From: Siphonodentalium dalli
Taxonomy: Eukaryota > Mollusca > Scaphopoda > Gadilida > Siphonodentaliidae
Direction: 5' to 3'
Assembly (NCBI GenBank): GCA_032622095.1
Contig: CP136065.1
Location: 154,633,577 to 154,697,576, forward strand
Length of the DNA: 64,000 bases
Shown: positions 49,670 to 60,872 of the stretch, in pieces
How the letters are laid out: each line of letters begins with the position of its first letter
Numbering within the stretch: the first letter of the stretch is position 1
Position numbers and translations under genes: made by a program
Notes under the pieces: model-generated
What the model was told of the DNA's origin: nothing
What the model saw: only the letters and a program-made list of their open reading frames with translations
Database searches by the model: none

Positions 49670-52074
49670 GGCGTCATCTCAAAACTACAAAAATAGGCTG
49701 ATTTCCCAATAGAACCCGATAGCATATACAGTTATCGGGAAATTATTATCGGGAAATGACGCAACGTTTATCGGAAAATTATCGATATATTTACATAGTC
49801 TATCGGGATTGTATCGGAGTTTACTTTCATTTCGGAGTATCATAATCCGAAAACAACACCGCATGCTGTTTGGAAAGTTTCTGTATTGGGATTACTCCGG
49901 ACTTTTATCGGGATTTTATGTTTTATAGGCCTATCTTTATAATTGATTTAATAGTTTTCTAATATGAGAAATATATATTCATAATATACATAGGCTTTAT
50001 TGCAATTTGCGACAGCACATTTGATGTGCTTTATAACGCAATAACATTTTTGTTTACCAGCACATCGCAAACAACAAAACTCGCCAGTAGAAAGAAAATA
50101 TAACTCCACAGTGGGTTAAACTTTAAGCATGAAATTTTGCTGTTATGCCCACATTCTGCATGGTCATTCATTTTCGGGGGGGGGGGGGGGGGGGGGGGGG
50201 GTTTAGATTGATCATGCCATGAATCTCTACTCTGTTCTCTATGCTTTAGTCAAGAGTATAGAGATTCGTAACATGACATATGGGGGTCCTACTTTATATC
50301 TATACTTTCAGCATTAACAATTTAGTAGTAATTCCATAGTTTTTTTTATGAATCCTAATTTGGTAAACAAAGAGCGTCTACAGACCTGTGAAAATATGAA
50401 TGGAAAATTCCATGCAAACTGCAGTGCAAAAGTTATAAATACGCGAAGCAATCATAACATTTAACTGACAATTAAGTGTGTTCATGGGCTGCTTTTGTAT
50501 ACACTGTACATTAATTTTGTTTTCTGTAATTACTACTAATTATAGGCTGCATTGATTATTTTGATAAGTTGAACATAGCCTAATTATGTTCCAACAGTGA
50601 CAGTGTCGAATTTCACTATTGCATCATCAAGGTCAAGGTAACACCTGGATCACGATGCGATTTATTCGTAGTATATTTCGTCATCTTTTTCAAAAAGATG
50701 TCTTGCTTACTTTTATTTAGTTTGATATCTCAATTGCGCGATGAGAAAGTACTTTTATCAACATTAATAGCCATTCCATTGTTTTCAAATGACTTGACAA
50801 CAATATTATGTCATATATGATGGGCATGATCGACGCATCAAAATGTGCAGAGATCTATCGACCATAACTGGGTCAAGTACGAACATTAGGTACATGAGGT
50901 TCTCGGAGGGGTAAACATTTTTGTCAGCGCTGATTATTTTGTTCTTGTGTGATTACTAATGTTCACATTCACTGCGCATTATCACTTAGATAGCCTCCAG
51001 GAAATTGCCAAATTGTGATGTGAAAAATTGAAGAATTTACTGCGTAAAACTTGTGTTATGTTTTTATTTGAATTGTTTGTGTCAGTAGGCGGCGAGGCAA
51101 ACAAACCACGTGCAAGACCCGCCATTTTCAAAAATAATGATTCAACGCATTTCGTTATCTGCATTTTAAGAATTATCTTGTCAATTTTACATTGAGTATG
51201 ATTGATAAAAAAATACACTGGGAGAAATTATATTTATTGGCCGTAGTTTTGAGAACAAATTTATTCTTGAATGATGAATTGAAATCCTGGCAGCGTGAAT
51301 TGTTTACTAGACACTGATGGTGCCAAAAAATAAGCGCAAATCAGGTGGGGAAAAATCAGCAGAACAATATAGTTCTCAAATATTGTTTAAACAAAGCTAC
51401 CTGCGATTGAAAATCAACTATTTGAAACCAATGTGTAGTAATTATCGTAATCTTATGGCATTTATTTCACATGTTTGGTAATTTATTCGATTTTTAACAA
51501 ATAAATATATTTGATTTTGTTCTCACATTCACTTTGGACCAGTCAATTGCCATGTTGAAACTATTCCTTTTGATGTGTTCTTCATAGCATGTAGGAGATA
51601 TGTGCTGTATGTCTACATTGCAAAAATAATTCAATGGGCAATTTAATAACTTTGAATCAATACTTGAAACGTGGAGAGTTTTATCTCTTTTAAACAAGCT
51701 TCCCCCAATAAAAATGCGCTTACGAAGGATGCTATGGACGAATCCAAAAGTAAAGACAACACATTGAACTGGAAACGGAAACATATATATACGGGTAAAC
51801 AAAACAACATGCTCGATTCATCGATTATCAAAACAGACATACCGGTAGGCCTACATTTTCGTGAAATAAATGGTAAAGTCATCGAAAACACGCTGTATCA
51901 CTTTCGGACTTTTATCGGGAAATATTCGGTGTTATCGGAATATTTAGATGTGGTATCAGAATATATTCGGGAAATCGCGACAGCTCTATCGGGATCTATC
52001 GGGAAAGTTAGAAGATAGTTTTTGAGTTATCGGGATATTTATCGGGATCCCGATAGTAGTTTTGAGATGACCCC
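49670..52074. mobile_element. 2.4 kb PIF/Harbinger-like element
   Basis: Ends GGCGTCATCTCAAAACTAC and, inverted, GGGGTCATCTCAAAACTAC, with TAA repeated on both sides (49667-49669, 52075-52077). Many ATCGGGAA copies crowd both subterminal regions (49690-49930 and 51905-52050). A run of 26 G lies at 50176-50201. No transposase frame seen. Confidence 0.85.
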
Positions 52075-52422
52075 TAAAATGTTAATCCTGGGATTACCTC
52101 AGTTTCATTCACAAATACAATTTAGTTAAAGAATATGTTGGGCCATTTTACCTAAACATCGAGCTCAGATACACCCAAAAATTGGAAGGCGACTTCACTT
52201 CTCCCTGGCGCGACACTAAGGCGACTTCGTGGCGTTGAGGGCGACTATTTCACCCTACTCGCCTGGTAAGCTGAGGCCTGAATACCGGCGAAAGATTTCT
52301 TCTGTGATGATGGCCACTAGTCACACATCAATTTAAAAACTAAAGTTGAATGAAATCATGGTTGTTTTAACTGCAGTTGACAAGGCTGTACTTATAATTA
52401 CTAAACTTAGTAATAAAATTAA

Positions 52423-52985
52423 CTAGAGGTGTGACTGTCCCAATGGGACTACGGATACCCCCCTGTTTTTAAAATACTAAGATGTTTCACATGTCAGTAA
52501 ACATTTAGTTAAATTCATAAAATAACAGTTCCCATTGCAGGTGTACAACCATAACCCTAATCTTAAACCTATTGACCGAAAAATGTAGGAATAAAAGCTT
52601 GGACAAAATTATGTATGTTGCGAAAAGTCTAAGTCGAAAATGGAAATAACTCCACCAAAAAATGTCGGACAGACGTCATAATCGCAGGTGCACAAGTTCC
52701 CATGGTACTAAATATCTGTGCCACGTTTTAAAAAAATTGTCCGAAAAATGTAGGAATAAAAGCTCGGACAAAAGTATACATGTTGCGAAAATTTTCTAAG
52801 TCGAAAAAGGGGGATAACTCCACGAAAAAAAGTCCGACAGACGTCATAATCGCAGGTGCACAGGTTCCCATGGTGGTTGATGTCTGTGCCAAGTTTCACG
52901 ACAATTGATCAAAAAACGACTGAGAAAACAGTATACCCCCCCTAACTTCGTTGCGGGGGGGGGGGGGGGGGGGGGGGGGGGTATA
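52423..52985 (+). repeat. TACGGATACCCCCC repeat, long copy
   Basis: Begins AACTAGAGGTGTGACTGTCC, contains two tandem blocks with GCGAAAA..TCTAAGTCGAAAA and GACAGACGTCATAATCGCAG, and ends in the hairpin TATACCCCCCCTAACTTCG...G-run...TATA. The G-run is 27 long (52955-52981). Confidence 0.85.
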
Positions 52986-53104
52986 ATGCTTGCACATTTC
53001 CGTATAAAAAATATGATGACCCCAAGCCACATGACATTACGTGAGAGTGATGTGCATTTCTGTATGAAAGTTTACGTCGACTAATAAGTCAGAATGAGTG
53101 GTTA

Positions 53105-53200
53105 ATTTCCACTTATTAATTTGTAGGGATGTTCAGGAGATATGTTCAACAAATAGGCTTTTGTTGTGATTGCCAAATGAACATCCCTGCAAATGTATGC
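53105..53200. repeat. Hairpin related to MITE C core
   Basis: TTGTAGGGATGTTCAGGAGA and GAACATCCCTGCAAA with CAACAAATAGG inside; similar hairpin at 56965-57040. Confidence 0.5.
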
Positions 53201-54189
53201 TTATTGTTTCTCTCGCTGTCGTCTGCTTATAGTATCTGAACAAAATCTAACCATGCTCAAAAATGGAACTCATTAATTTTCTCAATAACACCATAATTTT
53301 GAAAATCAAAATTCATCGTCCAGTCTGCCCGTATTAGCATGGAGAGACCAGCTAACACAATGGGCAGACTGGAAGCAGCTCAGCACGCTGTGGATTTGGC
53401 TGGGGATTAAATCACCCATAGTCAGCCAAGTCCAACAAAAAAATCAACAGCCACTCCAAGGATTAGCGAGGAGCTCTCGCTGGCGCGTCCATCCCCTGAG
53501 TGACTGGAAGCGTGAATGACATACTTGACGCTGAGCTCTTGTTGGCTTTGGTGTAGACTGGGGATATTTTATGATTAATATACTGGTCTATATTCAACTC
53601 TAAGGTGTCATTTTCCAACTTCTTATTAATTGTGATAAGTTGATTAAAACTGTGATGGTGACAATAAAACACCACTGTGAACTTTTAGCGAATTAGTGAT
53701 TAGTTTGGACAATTGTTGTTAAAACAAAGAGTCCACTCCAGCACAATAACTGCTGTAAAAACAACGTGTCATTGCTCTAATTATCTGTGAAGTCACCATT
53801 GTTCGATCAATTTCACCGAGACAAAAGACCGCTAATTAAATTGGTATGCTTGTTCAATAGTATGATACATTACCTGTGTGCACGCGCTTTCGGCTGGTAT
53901 CGCTTTCAGAATTTATTTAGAATAAGATTAAATATAAATACGGCCGTATCTTGTTATAATCAGCCATTATATTCATTTTAATTTTTCAACAAATTTGATT
54001 AATGTTCCAAGAACACTTCGTCCGTTTGTAACTAACTGTTTTCACTGAGAATGATCGAGGTCACACACAGCTCAACTCAACAGCGGAAACATTCAAATCA
54101 TTACCTTTTAACTGAATGCATTCGGCCTCTTCCATCGCTTTTAGCGTTCATATTTTGGAGGTAAACATTTAGTGTATTTGTTCACTTAT

Positions 54190-54380
54190 GGACTAATAAA
54201 CCAGTCCGGTATTCGGAGTACTATTAATAAACCAGTCCGGTATTCGGAGTACAGAGGTTTCGGATTACAGAGGTAATCATTAGTGACAATGCACTTGGGT
54301 AAATTCGGAACCGAACAATTCGTTCGGAATGGAGAGCGATACGGATTGTAGAGGGTCCGGTTTGGAGAGGTTTCACTGTA
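54190..54380 (-). mobile_element. Transposon end fragment (pogo/mariner-like)
   Basis: Read on the minus strand it begins TA-CAGTGAAACCTCTCCAAACC and GGACCCTCTACAATCCG; a 30-base unit (TAAACCAGTCCGGTATTCGG) is duplicated at 54198-54255. Only one end was recognised. Confidence 0.5.
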
Positions 54381-54681
54381 GTTGTATTTTGGAGCACAAA
54401 CCGCCTTGAAAGCCAGATTAAATTTGCTCCAATTTTGAAGCGAGATATTTTGTTGATACATTATCTGAATTTTAAACCAGGACATCGAATGAATTGTGAA
54501 GAAGCAAATAGTTTCAAGATTTCTTGAAATATGTTCTATAATGAAAGTTAATTACACTGAAGAAAATATAACCTGTATGTGATAATTAAAGTAAAACTTT
54601 GTCTATTACAGCCACGATCGATCCATTAGCTGAAATAATGTACAGTTTTAGTATAAGATTCTATAGCAGTTAATTTCAAAC

Positions 54682-54832
54682 CTGATCGAGACATTCCGAG
54701 AGCGAGACATTTTTGCAGCCGACAGTACTGACATCTGTTACGCGTTTGCACTGTAACCTCACAGTTTTTGTTATAGAAGCACTTCTTTCTGGCCGGATCT
54801 CCAATATCCTGTAAAGCTCTTCTAAAGAATCC
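54682..54832 (-). CDS. Nuclear receptor exon 2: zinc finger 2
   Basis: This exon encodes GFFRR, the linker between fingers, and finger 2 with spacing C-x5-C-x9-C-x2-C (C-FYNKN-C, then RNRCQYCRLQKC). It ends in LALGMSRS plus one base of the next codon. CQYCRLQKCLALGMSR is very close to ROR and E78. The linker between the last cysteine of finger 1 and the first of finger 2 has 18 residues, against 16 in Rev-erb, because of an extra GDPA-like insertion. The acceptor is TTTTTTCAG|GGA at 54832 and the donor is TCAG|GTTTGA at 54682/54681. The start is phase 0, so any upstream exon ending in phase 0 could join here, including the candidate first exon at 55674-55811. Confidence 0.94.
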
Positions 54833-55673
54833 CTGAAAAAACGTAAAAGATATGAAAGAACCTGATAATTAGAAAATATCAGTATAAACTAGGGTAAATC
54901 AATGAACAAGAAACTATAGTGAAACCATAGACATGTTTGCCACTGTCAGAGATACGGTCAGGTTACTATGAACTGGGTGGCTATTTCAACTAGGACGAAG
55001 ACCAGGCTATTGCACGTACGTCGCCATTAACTCTCTCTGTTTTTATATCATGAGCACACTAGTATATTTTGATAGTAGATGTTCATAGCAACGTAAATAC
55101 AAATGTTAAAGTGAATGAATACTCTCGAGTGCCAAATAAGAGTGATGGCCAAATAATAGTGAGTGTGCATATTTTTGGTAGAAATTAATAAAGGTGATGG
55201 TAGCAAATAATAGTTACGGCACACATCTATGGAAGTAGTCGGAAGCACAATATAATTTTAATCAGCGCAAATTCTGCCATTGAAAACAATAATTTTAGTC
55301 TTATATCAAACTGGAGTTGACACATTTTTGAGAAAAACATACTCTAATCCACTAATGTAATGTAACTCAATCCACCAAAACAATTAAAAGAAACTACATA
55401 AAAAGAACTTTCTATCAGCACTTGTTACTCGGAACAGCGTCCGAACAACTTCCTATTAATCGTATATGTAGCATACAACTTTCTGGTTGAACTCGATTAT
55501 GCAACTCATGGCTGCACTGTGACGTATTTGACATGAGTCGTTAATCGCAATATGCTCTGGACATTTAAATTTGTTCACCCATCAGCGGCCGATAATGGTG
55601 AATAATAAATAAGGTTAGCAACTCTTGACGAAACAGAATGCCGTTTTAGGAACAATATTCACTTGAATTTCAC

Positions 55674-55811
55674 CTTGTATGTGTCCATGATGCTTATTGA
55701 GGTATCGCTGTTGTCAGATAACAATGTTTTCTGTTTTATTGGTGGATGAAAGGCCGCTTTGAGTGCAAAACTAATCAATGCTCCTGTTGGGAATTGAAAC
55801 GACTCTGCCAT
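55674..55811 (-). CDS. Candidate alternative first exon giving a one-finger receptor isoform
   Basis: An open frame starts at ATG 55811 with a good context (G at -3, G at +4). It encodes 46 residues from MAESFQFPTG to SIMDTYK and then meets AAG|GTGAAA, a usable donor. It ends in phase 0, so it would splice in frame to exon 2 at GFFRR, skipping zinc finger 1. Insect E75B is built this way: a private first exon between the two finger exons. In-frame ATGs also lie at 55829 and 55853. Weak points: the exon is short, the DNA just past the donor resembles a repeat also seen near 38480-38590, and I have no expression evidence. The frame could be open by chance. Confidence 0.35.
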
Positions 55812-55833
55812 TGCTGGACGGTTTATCATGGCC

Positions 55834-55839
55834 TTTATA
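55834..55839 (-). promoter_or_regulatory. TATA-like box before candidate first exon
   Basis: TATAAAGG on the minus strand begins 28 bases before the ATG at 55811. The usual TATA-to-start distance would put transcription start almost on that ATG. Either the true start codon is the later in-frame Met (MDTYK) or this box is not used. Weak support only. Confidence 0.18.
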
Positions 55840-56503
55840 TGCACTTTGCACATTTACAATATAATCTTGTTTGATCTTTAGCGACTGAATATACTTATGC
55901 TAAAACTGGGAATAAATGGCTATATTATTTCATTTTAGATGAAAAATTTCATATAAGAATTTAAGCCCAGTCTTTATTTCATTTGAATGTTTATATATAA
56001 ACAGGCAGCTGCTTCGAATCTGAATTTAATAATTAGTCAATATTAAACTAGCTTTCCTTAGAGTTACCCTCCTACCTTTATACAGACTCAACCAAGTCCT
56101 GAAGAACATAATATAAGTTTTCTAATTATACTGGAAAATGGAAAGATGATTCAAAAAGCATTATTTTATGAATCAGTGTCTGCACAGGTGTGAAATTTCC
56201 TCACTTAAGATAGTCTAAGGTGACATCAGCAATTCAATCATTAATATTTACTTCTTTATTTGGGACAAATTATTTGGTAATATATATATGGTAATGATTC
56301 CACCAACAACAGTCACTGTGTGCAATTAGTTTTTAATAACGATGCTGTTTATGTCTATTAGGATATAAAATTTATGTAAATAATTAATTTTGGCATGATT
56401 ATTTGCCGTTACATTCTAAATACCTCATCAATGTGTTTCGCATCACTATAAGTATACAGCAGGTTGAGAAACACTCCAAAGATTTATATGTAGCAAGGCT
56501 GCA

Positions 56504-56945
56504 AATAATGTGTGTCTGTCGTTGGCAGAATGAGGTCTCCAGAGGGTGAATTTAGTGACGCTATCCCACATAGCAGGCTAGGATAAACAAATTCACCCTC
56601 TGGAAACCTCATTCTGCTTTGGCCTCAATTTCTATGGGAGACCTACTAGTAGGACCAGGTTGAAGTTTCCCAGATGAAGTAATGATGTTCACCCGTTAGT
56701 CACCACGATTATGCATTTTATCTTCTGCAAATTAGGGAATAAACAAAGAGAAGGGAAAAAGTAACTAAAAACAATGTTAATTTGAGACTATAGATACTTC
56801 CGAAAAGATGAGGGCTATAAAGCAGAATGAGGTCCCCAGAGGGTGAATTTGGTGATGCTAGTCCATTGTGTGGGATAGCGTCACTAAATTCACCCTCTGG
56901 GCTGCTCTGAGGACCTCATTCTGTAAATGACAGACACACTATTTG
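56504..56945. mobile_element. MITE D copy 2, double hairpin
   Basis: TGTGTCTGTCGTTGGCAGAATG and CATTCTGTAAATGACAGACACA ends; hairpins at 56530-56625 and 56820-56930, as in the copy at 21896. Confidence 0.82.
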
Positions 56946-57149
56946 TAGGCTTGATTTGTAGAGACCTTCAGCTAATTTGTTCAACAAACAGCCAGAAGAT
57001 ATTTGTTGAATTCATTAGCTGAACATCCCTACAAATGAATGACTGAAAGGACAATTAATTGACTGACTACTCATCAATCAATCAGTTATTTTGGACATAA
57101 TTTTGAAAGCATTTAAATAACAATAAATTTTGACAATATCTGTTAATAA

Positions 57150-57925
57150 AAAATATTATTATATTTATAATATCATCAACTTTTTTATGTCAAAATATAA
57201 ATCTTATCCCCACACTCAGAACTGTTCTGAGTAGCGTATGGTGAGATGCGGAGGATTATTTTTACGAGGCGCTAGCCGAGTTAAAATAATCCTCATCTCA
57301 CGAGAGGAGAACACCCATATGCTACTCAGATCAGTTGACTGTTGTGTTTATTATATTTTCTATACCTGTTTGTTATGACCCAGGTCACAATGAAACATAC
57401 GGTTAGACCTACATGTACATGTAATACACTCTTAAAGCTACAACATCACAAGCCATTGCTGTTAAAATAATGCGCAAGGATACCGAATGACGCAACAATT
57501 GACGTCATGGCGCAGTGCTCAGAGCAGTATAACATCTTGAGAGTAGGATAACACGTTCGGTCTGCTGGGAGAGGGGACATGATTTATATTTTGACATAAA
57601 AAGTTGATGAAAATATAATAAAACATGTTATTCCACTCTCAGGATGTTATCCTACTCTCAGCACAATGCAATGATGTCATATTTTTGAGTCATTGGGACC
57701 GGATTGGGTATACATGCATGTTATTTAAACAGAAATGGCTGGTGATGTATTAGCTTGAAGAAAGTGTTATGTATAACCGTGTGTTTCAAAAACTGGTATA
57801 GAAAAAAATAAACACAACAGGTAACTGTTTTTCTCCTCTCATGAGATGCAAGGATTATTTTCACTCAGCTAGCACCTTGTAAAAATAATCCTCCGCACCT
57901 CACTCGAGGAGAAAAAACATACTCT
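57150..57925. mobile_element. Composite foldback
   Basis: GGAGGATTATTTTTACGAGG (57250) and its partner near 57880, TATTTTCTATACC (57350) with GGTATAGAAAAAAATAAAC (57790), and ATCAACTTTTTTATGTC (57175) with GACATAAAAAGTTGAT (57593) are paired inverted. The nesting suggests an insertion within a foldback. Confidence 0.6.
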
Positions 57926-58011
57926 AATAAAATTTTGTCTATGTATTGCACCACCTTACTCGATTTGTTATTTCATAAAACACTTATATCCGATTTAAGC
58001 AATGACTGTAC

Positions 58012-58106
58012 CTTGCAACCTTCACATGCCAGGACTCCATAATGTACACCAGATGACTTATCATTGCACACCAGACACTTCAGAACCGTCTGGGCGGTCT
58101 TTCCAT
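58012..58106 (-). CDS. Nuclear receptor exon 1: zinc finger 1
   Basis: This exon encodes the first zinc finger of the DNA-binding domain. Four cysteines are spaced C-x2-C-x13-C-x2-C (CLVC then CEGC), followed by Lys at the exon end. The P-box CEGCK is the one used by NR1 receptors that read AGGTCA half-sites. GVHYGV before the P-box is typical of E78, PPAR and ROR relatives. The acceptor is TTGCAG before the first base at 58106 and the donor is AAG|GTACAG at 58012/58011. The exon begins with two bases of a split codon and ends in phase 0. It follows an unseen upstream exon that must end in phase 1. The cut directly before GFFRR is the position where E75 genes are split. Confidence 0.93.
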
Positions 58107-58356
58107 CTGCAATACAATAAGAATTTCCAGATTAATTTATATCATCTGCAATGACGAATTAAGGTCCTACATTGCATGCTTCTGATGCAATTTAGTACAA
58201 TCTTAAACGTGCTAAAGGACATTATGCTGAACATAGCATGAACTCACAATGGACCTTTAAGGCAATTCAGGAGTTCTAAAATGGCATACAATTTACATGT
58301 GCCCTGTCAAATGTGTAATTGACTCAAGACAACCGAGATACACACAGGTGTAAAGA

Positions 58357-58470
58357 TACAGTAATGCCCTAAATAATCGACTCCTTAACCACAGCAGAAT
58401 TATGGGTAACTTTTCAGGATTTATTCGGAAATATGGCTTGTTGCCATTCATCGGAAAGCTCTCAGTGAGA
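58357..58470. mobile_element. MITE A half copy
   Basis: TACAGTAATGCCCTAAATAA to AAGCTCTCAGTGAGA, then cut off at the palindrome centre, as in the copy at 8210. Confidence 0.85.
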
Positions 58471-58513
58471 AGGATTAATTTTACTTGTCAGTGAATATTC
58501 AGCAAAGAAAAGG

Positions 58514-58784
58514 TTAACCATTCCATGACTGGAGCTTCCTGAAATTTTGTGAAAAACCTGTGCCAATGCGTTCTCTTATATATGTGAGTCTCGCATATAT
58601 AAGAAAATACATTGGCCTAACAATGTTTACCTTGAATTTGTAAGCCAGTGCATTCTCTTACACATGCAAGGCTCCCTATGGGAAACTCAAATATATAAGA
58701 TAATGTACTGGCACATATAAGATAATGTACTGGCACAGGGTATTTATTGCTGCACCAGCGCAGCTCCCATCATGAAAGGGTTAA
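58514..58784 (+). mobile_element. MITE B copy
   Basis: TTAACCATTCCATGACTGG to CATCATGAAAGGGTTAA; the 22-base tract AAGATAATGTACTGGCACA is duplicated at 58696-58738. Confidence 0.86.
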
Positions 58785-59474
58785 TAGTGGTATGCCAACC
58801 AGTGTATATGGACAACATTAAAGCATCTCACAGCAAGCAAGATTGGGTTAACAACTTAGCATTAATGAATATAGCTGTGGATCAAAATGTAGGGGGTTTT
58901 AGTCATAGGATAAAGCTCCTGTCCTACTTTATATGCAAATTACGTTGGTGAATTTAAGTGATGTGGGTCTATTAATCAGTAACACAGATATAATTAGACT
59001 GAGTTATTCATACGATCAGACAGCCAGGTCACAGCGACCCAGAATGAAAATCGGGACAATGTGTTCTAGCTACCCACCAACAACAATTTGCAGGTGCCAC
59101 TGTAGTGCAATAGATGATAATGGGTACACCTGGTGGGGTAAGGTACAGTAGCTAGGCTGATGGTGTATGGGATGATGGGAGTACACCTTAGAATAAATAA
59201 TAACTACTTTGTTGCTCTGCCTTCTCATTGTTTACTCAAAATAGTTAGAAATTGCCACAGCTGCACACCCAATGTGTACTCTAGAGGAAATGTGTCAGAA
59301 TTAAATCAACGATACACAGATTTTAGTATGCTATGAACTTCTTTGTACTTTGTTCTTATCATACTTCGTGTCCAGCACCCCTTTGTACTGATTATTGTTT
59401 TGTGGATTTAGAGCAGTGTCAGCACTGTTGCAACACTATATTGATGAGCATATAAACCATTGGTGGTTCCCTGG

Positions 59475-59691
59475 TACAGTAATGCCCTAAATAACTGACT
59501 CCTTAACCACAGCAGAATTATGGGTAACTTTTCAGAATTCAGTCGGAAATATGGCTTGTTGCCATTCATCGGAAAGCTCTCAGTGAAAGCTTTCCGATGA
59601 ATGGCAACAAGCCATATTTCCGACTAAATCCTGAAAAGTTACCCATAATTCTGCTGTGGTTAAGGAGTCAATTATTTAGGGCATTACTGTA
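59475..59691. mobile_element. MITE A full palindrome
   Basis: TACAGTAATGCCC to GGGCATTACTGTA with arms meeting at CTCTCAGTGAAAG (about 59582). Confidence 0.93.
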
Positions 59692-59761
59692 TGTTAACAG
59701 GCACGTGGATCATGGTTCTTCATTCAGGGTGTGTGTGACTTAGAATTCCTCGTATTCCCCG

Positions 59762-59906
59762 TTAACCCTTTCATAACGGGAGCTGCGCCGGTGCAGCTTT
59801 AAATACCCAGTATATTCTCCATATGGGCGACTCACATATATAATAGAATGCATTGCCACAGGGTTTTTCGCAAAAATTCAGGAAGCTCCAGTCCTGGAAG
59901 GGTTAA
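59762..59906 (-). mobile_element. MITE B copy with internal deletion
   Basis: TTAACCCTTTCATAACGGG to TCCTGGAAGGGTTAA with one remaining decayed hairpin. Confidence 0.8.
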
Positions 59907-60872
59907 GAATTCAAAACAAGACCATCACTTGGGCATGGCAAAATACGCCTGAGGTAATTCCAACAAAAGGACATAACTCTGGTAAAAATTGGTTGGCGAA
60001 ACTCAAAATCGAACTTGACCTGTATTTTGGTCTATTAAACTCACAAACCAAATTCCATTACATTCAGTTGTGACTATCTAAAGTTATTAATTTGGAACCA
60101 AAAGTGAACAGATGGATGGAGACATAATACCATAATATGACTGGCGTGTATAAATGATTTTTTGCACCCCAATAGTTTCCTTCAGAGCAAGTATCATTAC
60201 TGCACAGTCAACTTTCTATTCATGCTTCGTTTATAATAATTTCATGATACCATTCCTGGAAAAAACAAAAGGTTGCATCATGGGTGCTAGCATATCCCAA
60301 GGTGCCAACTTGACAGGATGGAACCCACATTTAAAATAAACAAAGTAGTATAAACCTAAAGGGGAATATTAAAACAAACATTATGAAAGACATATTATGG
60401 ACTTGTTCGGGTGGGTGAAATTTATAAGTTAGTACTCAGGCGCTATCCCAACCTGGGGAATGTAGCATTCTACTAACATCACTGAAAATTTCATAGAAAT
60501 CGACCATACCACTCCATAGAAAACATCGTCTGAACTATGCTCAATTGTAAATATTTACATCTCGATTGGGGACGCAACTGTCGGCGATAAACTAACTTAA
60601 GTGATTTTGCCATCGAGAGTCATTGCATTTAATTAATATATAAGAATGACATGCGTATTGTCCATTTGGATCAATATTCGTAAAAAAAATAACTACTTTG
60701 AGCAAGATTATTCTTAATTTCTTTTGATCACCCTACCAGAGTGTTTCACATCACTTTAACACTCAATGGAAGCTTTTGGGATGATAAACATTGATACTAA
60801 ATTTCTTTGAGATCCTATAACCCATTACCGAGATACTCAGGCGGACGAACAAACAACATTATCTCCAGATTA

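Larger units (their letters stand above)
48883..54681 (-). other. Intron 2 of nuclear receptor gene
   Basis: This intron lies between finger 2 and the hinge exon. It contains the open frame at 48916-49246, a 2.4 kb Harbinger-like element (49670-52074), a poly-G-bearing repeat (52423-52985), small hairpins at 53110-53200 and 53310-53400, and a transposon end near 54190-54380. No other coding signal was seen. Confidence 0.8.
54833..58011 (-). other. Intron 1 of nuclear receptor gene
   Basis: This GT-AG intron separates the two zinc-finger exons. It holds the candidate alternative first exon (55674-55811), a MITE D copy (56504-56945), a small TTCAGCTAATTTGTTCAACAAA-type hairpin near 56965-57040 and a complex foldback (57150-57925). 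Stretches 54850-55660 and 55860-56500 show no further feature. Confidence 0.8.
25188..58106 (-). other. Nuclear receptor gene (NR1-like), six coding exons, 5' end missing
   Basis: This is the span of the only protein gene I can support. Exons at 58012-58106, 54682-54832, 47645-48882, 39426-39581, 36174-36393 and 25188-25429 were joined by hand. All five introns are GT-AG and all phases match (0, 1, 0, 0, 1), giving 2,102 coding bases, about 699 residues and a TGA stop. The product should be a ligand- or heme-type nuclear transcription factor acting on hormone response elements. Visible parts are a C4-C4 DNA-binding domain, a hinge of nearly 400 residues, and a ligand-binding domain with a helix-12-like end. 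The fingers and ligand domain resemble E75/Rev-erb, E78 and ROR; the basic stretch after the fingers (GRRSRKMRE) differs from all three. NR1P of lophotrochozoans is a further option. The exact group is unresolved. The start codon of the two-finger form was not found. Confidence 0.93.

Noticed and set aside
52844-53032. Proline-rich frames (also 19022-19342)
   Set aside because: They come from poly-G tracts read on the minus strand.
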